Positions 1-5,178 of a stretch of DNA of 5,178 nucleotides are shown piece by piece; the stretch's first letter is position 1; each line of letters starts with the position of its first letter. The stretch is from NCBI GenBank assembly GCA_012511525.1, contig JAAZFW010000170.1, forward strand, positions 1-5,178, read 5' to 3'. Source of the DNA: Clostridiaceae bacterium. GTDB lineage: Bacteria; Bacillota; Clostridia; Saccharofermentanales; UBA5734. The position numbers and the translations under genes are program-made. The notes beneath the pieces are model-generated. The model had not been told where the DNA came from, did no database searches, and saw nothing but the letters and a program-made list of their open reading frames with translations.

Positions 1-1
1 A

Positions 2-2131
2 ACCGTTAACAACGCGACCCATGATCTCGTGTTTCAATCCTCCTCTTCTATCGCGATCGAGAGCAGTTCCAGCGTCGGGCTGATCAATGACCAGACGAAT
101 GGAACCTCTTACGTCGACCTGATGCTGGTCAAGGAATGGGTGTGGCCGGCGCACAGCAATCCCACGGTCATCACCAGTGCCGATCACTATGAATGCACAA
201 CGGAAGGCGGCTCATTCCTGGTCACGGCAACCGGAGACGAACCGATCCGATTCAGTGCTTTGCCGGCCATTCCGGGCGTGACGCTGGCCGAAGAAGGTCC
301 GATGACGATCGCTCCGTATCTTTTGCCCGGGGTGTATCCATTCACGATCGAAGCTGCGGCCGGCAAGGGAAATTCGCTCATCACCGATCCGGGCAGTCTG
401 CTGCCTGGGGTCAAGCAGGTCTATTCGGAGGATCCGTATCCACCGGTATATCAAGCCTTTACGCTGACCGTCCTGGAAGCACCCGAGGCGACGCCGACAC
501 CTAGCCCGACGCTCACGCCGGCACCGACAGCGACACCAGCGCCGACAGCCACCCCAAAACCGACAGCGACACCAGTGCCGACGGCCACCCCGAAACCGAC
601 ATCGACACCAGCGCCGACACTTACGCCGACGCCGACTTCGACACCAGTGCCAACGGCCACCCCGAAACCGACAGCGACACCAGCGCCGACACTTGCTCCT
701 GAACCGCCGAAAATTACGAGTATATACAATCCTACGGTTACCGTTTCGCGGATTTCGGATGGAGAATTCCAAGTAACCGCGACCGGTACGCCACCGATTT
801 CATATTCTTTGTCCGAGCTGCCGGACTGGCCGATTCCAGATGGGGTAACCATAGACGAAAAAACGGGACTTCTGACTGTTGCGCGTTGGGTGCCGCCGGG
901 CAAATATTATTTTTACATCAACGCGGACAATGCATATCCCCCTCAATATCAGCAGTACTTCACGCTAGATGTCATTAACCTGTCTTTAAGATTTCAGTCC
1001 GACCAAGATACACAGTCCGGGTATTCCCAGCTCAGTTATGTTCCGGGTTCCGCGCAGCCGGGTTCAACGATATCTGCGAGCATCGCGCCCAACGCCGGCA
1101 ATTGGAATTTTCAAATTGCCGGCACGCCCGAATACGTCCTGCGCAACGATGACCCCAAAGACCTTTATTCCCAGGATATGCTCTATGTCTCGGGAGCCGA
1201 ATACGTCAAATACGATTTGCTGATCGACTTTGTGGTGGACGGCGAAAGATACCAGATTCGTGAATTTGACAACAGCCCCTGCAACGACCACCATCTGACG
1301 GCCATGAGCGACGAGGAGCGTAAAGCCATTGAGGACTATTTCAAGAATCGCGGCCTGTTTATCGAGTACGAACGCGTGGGCTTTGGGCCGGATCTTGATG
1401 CACGACTGGATATCAATCTGGCAGATGACTTTCTTGACTGGTCCGTCTTTGATTATGGAAGCGTCATGAGCGCAGTGGCCGGTATGAAGTCCGGGATCCT
1501 GGAGATCGGGCTGGGCGACGATATCGGCACCCTTGTGCCAAGCAGCGTCTTCAGCGCGCTGAAAGAACGGTCGGCGGCGAACGTAGGCCTTTCATTCGGA
1601 CAGCAAGGTGCGACCATGACGTTTATGAGCGGATCGATTGAATCACCGCCAACCGGCCAGCGATACGACTTTGCGTTTTCCAGTCAGGCAATCAGTGAAA
1701 CGGCCATGAAAGAGGCGGCCGGCCGAGAAGCCGCGTCCTTTACCTTCATGTTCGCGCATAACAGCAGTCTGCCCGGATTCGCCCGGTTTGACATCGTTAC
1801 GGATCTGGCGGCCGGTACGACCGTCCAGGTTTATAAATACGATGCGGCCAGCCAGCAGTTCACGGCGATTGCCGAAAATATCACGGTGGCGGCAGGCGGC
1901 GTCGTATCCTATCAGAACAACATGATGTCTGAATATATAATCACAACTGCCAAGCTGAAAAACACGATCGGTTCAGAAGCATTAGAGGTCAATCTTTCCG
2001 CCGATAGCCATACCGGGGCAGTTCGCTGGCCATATTATGTCGGAGGAGGTTTGTTGTTGATGCTGCTGATGGCCGGCATCTTGCTGCTGATGAAGCGAAG
2101 GAAACAAAAGCCTGTCGAAACGGCCACGTAG
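2..2131 (+). CDS. Surface-anchored multidomain protein with Ig-like domains and Thr/Pro linker (5' end missing)
   Basis: The frame is open to the left edge, so the true start lies outside the window. The GTG at 29 is not a credible start because no Shine-Dalgarno precedes it. About 709 residues are visible. Counting from that GTG as residue 1: residues 44-148 form an Ig-like domain of the bacterial 'putative Ig' (He_PIG) type, 154-226 a Thr/Pro linker, 228-316 a second Ig-like domain, 318-470 a segment I do not recognise, about 485-643 a beta-rich module resembling the C-terminal modules of clostridial S-layer-like and sortase-anchored proteins (it ends EYIITTAKL), and 667-688 a transmembrane helix followed by KRRKQK. 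This order predicts an exported protein fixed in the membrane or wall with its domains outside. Only two Cys are present (56 and 418), as is common for exported Gram-positive proteins. No catalytic motif is visible, so adhesion or scaffolding is a guess. The neighbouring gene is convergent and gives no functional clue. Confidence 0.85.
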   Translation, partial: TVNNATHDLVFQSSSSIAIESSSSVGLINDQTNGTSYVDLMLVKEWVWPAHSNPTVITSADHYECTTEGGSFLVTATGDEPIRFSALPAIPGVTLAEEGPMTIAPYLLPGVYPFTIEAAAGKGNSLITDPGSLLPGVKQVYSEDPYPPVYQAFTLTVLEAPEATPTPSPTLTPAPTATPAPTATPKPTATPVPTATPKPTSTPAPTLTPTPTSTPVPTATPKPTATPAPTLAPEPPKITSIYNPTVTVSRISDGEFQVTATGTPPISYSLSELPDWPIPDGVTIDEKTGLLTVARWVPPGKYYFYINADNAYPPQYQQYFTLDVINLSLRFQSDQDTQSGYSQLSYVPGSAQPGSTISASIAPNAGNWNFQIAGTPEYVLRNDDPKDLYSQDMLYVSGAEYVKYDLLIDFVVDGERYQIREFDNSPCNDHHLTAMSDEERKAIEDYFKNRGLFIEYERVGFGPDLDARLDINLADDFLDWSVFDYGSVMSAVAGMKSGILEIGLGDDIGTLVPSSVFSALKERSAANVGLSFGQQGATMTFMSGSIESPPTGQRYDFAFSSQAISETAMKEAAGREAASFTFMFAHNSSLPGFARFDIVTDLAAGTTVQVYKYDAASQQFTAIAENITVAAGGVVSYQNNMMSEYIITTAKLKNTIGSEALEVNLSADSHTGAVRWPYYVGGGLLLMLLMAGILLLMKRRKQKPVETAT
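158..472 (+). other. Ig-like (He_PIG-type) domain 1
   Basis: Encodes about 105 residues with the pattern FLVTATGDEPIRFS, then IPGVTL, GVYPFTIEA, and finally YQAFTLTV. The order (ATG-x-PI, a GVT turn, G-Y-x-F-x-I strand, closing FTLTV strand) is that of the putative Ig-fold repeats of bacterial surface proteins. Compared with domain 2 it carries about 20 extra residues (near 370-432) before its YPPVY motif. Such domains usually act as spacers or adhesion modules. Confidence 0.6.
512..691 (+). repeat. Five tandem 36-base repeats encoding a Thr/Pro-rich linker
   Basis: Five in-frame units start at 512, 548, 584, 620 and 656. Each encodes 12 residues of the form (A/L)TP(K/T/A)PT(A/S)TP(V/A)PT. 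The copies at 584 and 656 differ at only a few bases. Shorter TP-rich sequence flanks the array from about 488 and to about 703. The product is an extended, probably O-glycosylatable linker between the two Ig-like domains, a common design in secreted proteins of Bacillota and Actinobacteria. Because the unit is a multiple of three, gain or loss of copies would change linker length without a frameshift. Confidence 0.9.
710..976 (+). other. Ig-like (He_PIG-type) domain 2
   Basis: Encodes about 89 residues that echo domain 1: FQVTATGTPPISYS, then IPDGVTIDEKTGLLTV, GKYYFYINADN, YPPQYQQYFTLDV. The GVTIDEKTGLLTV turn is the most typical He_PIG signature in the protein. It probably arose by duplication with domain 1, the Thr/Pro linker lying between the copies. 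Confidence 0.7.
1481..1957 (+). other. C-terminal beta-rich module of Firmicutes surface-protein type
   Basis: About 159 residues containing LVPSSVFSAL, a central strand FTFMFAHNSSLPGFARFDI, then VYKYDAASQQF and the closing EYIITTAKL. From memory of the family, clostridial S-layer-like and sortase-anchored proteins often carry a juxtamembrane module with the same order: a 'VP-x-x-V' start, a 'LPG-x-A-x' strand, a 'V-Y-x-Y' strand and an ending such as SDYVLTTKKL. I know of no defined activity. Its position directly before the anchor fits a stalk role. Confidence 0.5.
2003..2110 (+). other. C-terminal transmembrane anchor with a degenerate sortase-signal layout
   Basis: DSHTGA (2003-2020) is followed by WPYY, a Gly/Leu/Met-rich hydrophobic helix (about 2027-2092) and the basic tail KRRKQK (2093-2110). 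The xxxTG motif, hydrophobic stretch and Arg/Lys tail have the spacing of a cell-wall sorting signal, but the LP or NP expected before xTG is replaced by DS. It works at least as a stop-transfer anchor; sortase cleavage is uncertain. Confidence 0.65.
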
Positions 2132-2266
2132 GGACTGTTGATTCCGATGTTAATTAATGGATCTTCTGAAGGTGCCCGGAGGTCGACACTTTCATAGCGT
2201 CACGCTTGATTGATCGAAACAGGCGATGGTCCCATGCCCAAATTGCCGGTTGCGTGTTACATCCGG
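2132..2266. other. Convergent intergenic spacer
   Basis: This 135-base gap separates the 3' ends of the two genes. I see no open reading frame with a ribosome binding site and no strong hairpin followed by a T-run on either strand. A TTAATTAA palindrome lies at 2150-2157. A 5-base-pair inverted repeat (TCCGG/CCGGA, 2262-2279) overlaps the stop codon of the - strand gene but lacks a T tract, so I do not call it a terminator. Confidence 0.6.
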
Positions 2267-5131
2267 CTATACGACCGGAGTCAGATCCAGCACCATCTTG
2301 AGTGGTTCGGTCAAGGGCCGGCAGGACAGGCTGCCCTGGTGGCAGACCAGAACAGCCGCTTTTGCCAGGTCGCCCGCCAGGTCCCTGGCGGCGAGCGGTC
2401 CAGAGGACGCGACCGGCAACACGTCAAAGGCGCAGAGATGGTCTGAACTGATGGCCAGCCCGAACCCGCTGTCGTCGCGCAGGCTCAGGCGCCGGATGTC
2501 TTTGAAGACGCCAGACTCACGGCCAGGCTGCAGCAGTTGGGCCAGCGTCAGATCATGGTGACCGCTGCCTGACTTGAGACCGAGCCGGCTCAGCTGGCGC
2601 TTGGGGCCGCAGCCGTGCCAGGACACGTTCTGGTACGGCCTGGCCGGGTTGAAGGCAAAGCCAAACAGCGGCGGGGGCAGGATTTGCCCGTCCAGAGGCA
2701 TCAGGCTGGCAAACAGACGGACACCGCCCTGGGATGCGATCTCGTAACGCTGGGTCAGGGCAAAAGTGGGCGCGTGACCCGGCGCGCCCAGGTGGGCAGT
2801 CAGCTCGATAACCGCGCTGTGGCCGTCACACCCATCTTCAAGGGCGATAACCTCGGTGGTCATCCGGTCGTATCCGGCGTCAACCCATTGCGGCCAGTCC
2901 GGTCCGTCGGTCGGCTCGGGGAGGCGCATCAGGGTGCAGCGAAGCCCAGCCGGCACCGGATGCTGGAGAATTGAGGTTTGCCCCGACTGGCTGGTTCGGG
3001 CGGCGAAAAACTCGCGGTCGCCGGTTCGCCAGCTCTCAAGGCTGGCGTTGATGCGGTTGAAAACCAACCAGAAACGTGGTCCCGACACGATCAGGTGGTG
3101 ACGCTCCGATTCCAAGCGCAGTCGTCCGCCATGACCGGCAACGGAAGGAACCGGCTGGTCCGATTTTTGCAGCATGAACTCCTGGCTCTTGAACAATTGG
3201 CCGGCCGGCCGCCAGAGCAGGTCTTCGGCTTGCAGCAGATCGAAACGGACCAGGTACTCGGCGCCGTCGCTAAAATCCTGGTCCCCGTACCAGAGAGACA
3301 ATTCCTGGGTATGGCCGGGAGCGGCGTTGAGGTTGTCCAGTTCGCCGCTGAGGACCGCCCTTCCCTGGCGCAGCAGCGACCAGGCCAGACGAACCTGACC
3401 GGCGTGGGACCAGACCATATGGTTGTTCAATCTGAACGTGCCGACGATCGGGTTGACCGGGCTGATCGTAAAGGGGCAGAGCAGCTGGCTCAAGGCCGGC
3501 AGCAGATCGGGGTTTTCATCGTGATCCAGGTAACACCAGCCGGCGGCGCTGCCGTCAGGCAGCCCCAGCCAGTCCAGGTTACCCAAACCGTCCCGGCTTT
3601 CCAGCCAGCCGTCGAGCCGTGTCCCCAGGTCCGGAATATCCAGGCCATGCAAGAAGCGGGTCGGATCGGCCGCGCGGACTTGTTCGGCCAGCTGGCGCGT
3701 CATGTCCGACTGGCTGTCCTGAAGGAACAGCCCGCAGGACCAGAGCGCGACACAGGGGTGGTTTTTGTCGCGCGCGACCAGCCGCTTCAGACGGTCCTGA
3801 GCCCAGCGCAGCGGAAGTTCCGGCCGGACCTTGCGCAGTGCGCGGGTCCAGCCGGGAGCGGCAGACGTGAGCGGTGCGTCGAGCGCCACGTAGAACCCGT
3901 AAATGTCGCACAAGTCGAGGACGATCGGGTCGGGCGGTTCGTGCTGAAACCAGATGGTGTTGAAATGGCTGTTCTTGTAGGTGCGCAAGGTGCGGACCAG
4001 CCCGGCGATGTCCTGGGCCGGATCGGGCTGATCGAGCCCTGACCAGCGGACGCCCTTCAGGCTGACAGGGCAGCCGTTGACGAGCAATTGACCGTCGCGG
4101 CAGCCGAGGAAGCGAAAACCGACCGCCTGATGGACGCACAGGATATCGCGGCCGCGCGTGTCTTCAAGGCTGACAAACACATCGTATAGGTTCGGCTCCT
4201 CGTCGCTCCAAGGCTTGACATCGCGGACCATCAGGCTGGCTTGGAGCTGGCCGGTGGTCTGGACCGGGGCGGCGAACAGCTCCGGATCCGCAGGCCGCAT
4301 CGCCACGGTCCAGCTGGCGTCGTAGAGGGCTTCATCCTGCTGGCGCAGCGAGGCGTGCAGGATCGGCTGTTCCACCGCAATGCGGCAGGAGGTCAGGAGT
4401 GCTGTGATATCCAGCCGCCAGGCTTCGGCTTCGGCGAGCCAGACCGTGCGCAGCTGCAGGTCGTGGATCGTGATCGCCGGCAGCGCTTCGAGGACGATCT
4501 CGCGGATGCAGCCGTGCCAGGGCCGGTTCGGCTGCGCCTCCAGGTAGCTACCGCAGCTGTAGGGATAGACGATCAGGAAAACCTCGTTGTCGCCGTCGTG
4601 CAGCAGCATCGTGATGTCAAAATCTGCCATCAGGCCGCTGCCTTGCGTGTAGCCGGCTAGCTTGCTGTTGACAAAGACATGGCACGCCGAGCGGACGCCA
4701 TGGAGCACGAGGCGCTTGCGCAGGCTGCTCCAGACGAGCGGCAGGCGGCAGGTGCGCCGATAGACCAGCACCGGCTGTTCAGACGGGACATGAGGCGGGT
4801 CGAGCGGAAACGGCAGCCCCGGCGGGTCGAGCAGGATCGGCTGGATGGGGGCCATTTCCGGCAAGGGGCGCTTTTCGAAGCCAGAGCGGAACGAAAGGAT
4901 GTTCTCCGGGAGCTGGAGCATGCTGGCGTAGCAGCGGAAATCCCACTCCCCGCGCAGCGACAGGACGGACGGCGACAGGTAGCGGCGGTGGTTTTCCAGG
5001 GCGTGACGGCAGCTGGCCTGGTCCGGGTACGGGATCAGGCTGGCATGAGCAGGCAAGCGGTTGCGTTCCAGCAGTTCCGGATTGTTCCAGTCAGGCCAGG
5101 TTCCACGGCCGGGGTAAATCGGCACCTGCAT
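2267..5131 (-). CDS. LacZ-family (GH2) beta-galactosidase homologue lacking catalytic residues, probable pseudoenzyme
   Basis: This 954-residue protein, close to the usual LacZ length of about 1,020, has no signal peptide and should be cytoplasmic. The ATG follows an excellent AAGGAGG and leads directly into the family opening (DWNNPELLERNRLPAHA, residues 14-30; LSLRGEWDF, 57-65). Domains in order: jelly roll about 52-215 (DPPHVPSEQP, GSYLEAQ), Ig-like about 218-338 (WSDEEPNLY, VGFR), shortened TIM barrel about 340-550, second Ig-like about 560-655, LacZ C-terminal beta-sandwich about 668-950 (FNRINASLESW, WVDAGYD). By eye against E. coli LacZ the chemistry is gone: acid/base Glu461 aligns with Phe469 (WSCGLF instead of WSLGNE), Mg ligands Glu416 and His418 with Thr422 and Ala424, and Asp201 with Cys193. 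The nucleophile Glu537 region is deleted. His397 (His391 in E. coli) remains. Hydrolysis of beta-galactosides is therefore unlikely; sugar binding, a structural role or a partner role for an active paralogue are possible. Family membership is near certain, inactivity likely, function unknown. Confidence 0.93.
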   Translation of the reverse strand: MQVPIYPGRGTWPDWNNPELLERNRLPAHASLIPYPDQASCRHALENHRRYLSPSVLSLRGEWDFRCYASMLQLPENILSFRSGFEKRPLPEMAPIQPILLDPPGLPFPLDPPHVPSEQPVLVYRRTCRLPLVWSSLRKRLVLHGVRSACHVFVNSKLAGYTQGSGLMADFDITMLLHDGDNEVFLIVYPYSCGSYLEAQPNRPWHGCIREIVLEALPAITIHDLQLRTVWLAEAEAWRLDITALLTSCRIAVEQPILHASLRQQDEALYDASWTVAMRPADPELFAAPVQTTGQLQASLMVRDVKPWSDEEPNLYDVFVSLEDTRGRDILCVHQAVGFRFLGCRDGQLLVNGCPVSLKGVRWSGLDQPDPAQDIAGLVRTLRTYKNSHFNTIWFQHEPPDPIVLDLCDIYGFYVALDAPLTSAAPGWTRALRKVRPELPLRWAQDRLKRLVARDKNHPCVALWSCGLFLQDSQSDMTRQLAEQVRAADPTRFLHGLDIPDLGTRLDGWLESRDGLGNLDWLGLPDGSAAGWCYLDHDENPDLLPALSQLLCPFTISPVNPIVGTFRLNNHMVWSHAGQVRLAWSLLRQGRAVLSGELDNLNAAPGHTQELSLWYGDQDFSDGAEYLVRFDLLQAEDLLWRPAGQLFKSQEFMLQKSDQPVPSVAGHGGRLRLESERHHLIVSGPRFWLVFNRINASLESWRTGDREFFAARTSQSGQTSILQHPVPAGLRCTLMRLPEPTDGPDWPQWVDAGYDRMTTEVIALEDGCDGHSAVIELTAHLGAPGHAPTFALTQRYEIASQGGVRLFASLMPLDGQILPPPLFGFAFNPARPYQNVSWHGCGPKRQLSRLGLKSGSGHHDLTLAQLLQPGRESGVFKDIRRLSLRDDSGFGLAISSDHLCAFDVLPVASSGPLAARDLAGDLAKAAVLVCHQGSLSCRPLTEPLKMVLDLTPVV

Positions 5132-5137
5132 GTTCGG

Positions 5138-5144
5138 CCTCCTT
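5138..5144 (-). promoter_or_regulatory. Ribosome binding site of the LacZ-family gene
   Basis: Read on the - strand, AAAAAGGAGG is followed by six bases (CCGAAC) and the ATG at 5131. The AAGGAGG core is an almost perfect anti-16S match at optimal spacing, and it decides the start codon. Its strength is typical of Bacillota. Confidence 0.9.
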
Positions 5145-5160
5145 TTTGACGTTCATCCCT

Positions 5161-5169
5161 ATTCTACCA
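5161..5169 (-). promoter_or_regulatory. Probable extended -10 promoter element for the LacZ-family gene
   Basis: On the - strand the sequence reads TGGTAGAAT: a TAGAAT hexamer (five of six to TATAAT) directly preceded by TGG, which fits the extended -10 motif TGn. It lies about 30 bases upstream of the ATG and would give a short leader of roughly 20 bases. The -35 region would fall beyond the right edge, so it cannot be judged. If correct, the gene is the first of its transcript. Confidence 0.45.
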
Positions 5170-5178
5170 CAGCATGGC

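Noticed and set aside
29..31. GTG as the start of the surface protein
   Set aside because: The frame continues open to the window edge, no Shine-Dalgarno precedes it, and no signal peptide follows, which an exported protein requires.
512..691. Tandem 36-base repeats as a CRISPR array
   Set aside because: The units are contiguous without unique spacers and stay in frame within a Thr/Pro-rich coding region.
212..772. Arg/Cys-rich open frame opposite the Thr/Pro repeat, and a Gly/Val repeat frame at 451-903 (-)
   Set aside because: Both are antisense readings of the 36-base repeat; the regular patterns come from the repeat itself.
2262..2279. Inverted repeat TCCGG/CCGGA as a terminator
   Set aside because: The stem has only five pairs, the loop is eight bases, it overlaps the stop codon and no T-run follows on either strand.
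2978..4042. 354-codon open frame on the + strand, opposite the LacZ-family gene, plus several shorter ones (2615-2974, 4241-4660, 4679-5149)
   Set aside because: They are antisense shadows of a GC-rich coding frame. Their translations are rich in Gln, Arg, Ala and Val without domain signatures, while the - strand frame shows clear LacZ homology along its length.
3579..4139. Possible frameshift explaining the missing catalytic segment of the LacZ-family protein (long open frame on the same strand)
   Set aside because: The alternative frame encodes Arg/Pro-rich sequence with none of the missing LacZ motifs, while the main frame resumes homology after the gap, so an in-frame deletion fits better.
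5145..5165. TTGACG and TATTCT on the + strand as a promoter reading out of the window
   Set aside because: The spacing is about nine bases, far below the 16-18 needed, and TATTCT is the complement of the better-placed - strand -10 region.

Overview
The window holds two convergent protein-coding genes and almost nothing else. On the + strand, from the left edge to 2131, is the 3' part of a gene for a large exported, membrane- or wall-anchored protein. On the - strand, from 5131 down to 2267, is a complete 954-codon gene for a cytoplasmic protein of the LacZ (glycoside hydrolase family 2) family. They face each other across a 135-base gap with no clear terminator.

The likely source is a moderately high-GC member of the Bacillota, probably a clostridial gut or anaerobic lineage of the Oscillospiraceae type. 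This is inferred from the near-perfect AAGGAGG ribosome binding site with an extended -10 box, and from the C-terminal module of the surface protein, which ends in the 'EYIITTAKL' style seen in many clostridial S-layer-like and sortase-anchored proteins. No marker gene is present, so the taxonomy is tentative.

Layout: 2-2131 (+), surface protein without its N-terminus: an unassigned start, Ig-like domain 1, a Thr/Pro linker of 36-base repeats (512-691), Ig-like domain 2, an unrecognised segment, the Firmicutes-type C-terminal module, then a short 'SHTG' motif, one transmembrane helix and a basic tail. 2132-2266, convergent spacer. 2267-5131 (-), LacZ-family protein. 5138-5169 (-), its ribosome binding site and probable -10 element.

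The most interesting point is that the LacZ-family protein keeps the whole LacZ scaffold (jelly roll, Ig-like domain, barrel, second Ig-like domain and the C-terminal beta-sandwich) but appears to have lost every key catalytic element. The acid/base Glu is Phe, the Mg ligands are Thr and Ala, the galactose-binding Asp is Cys, and the barrel segment that should carry the nucleophile Glu is deleted. The frame is nevertheless open and has good initiation signals, so it reads as a probable pseudoenzyme with a binding, structural or sensory role rather than a beta-galactosidase. Nothing in the sequence links the two genes functionally; their convergent arrangement argues against an operon.
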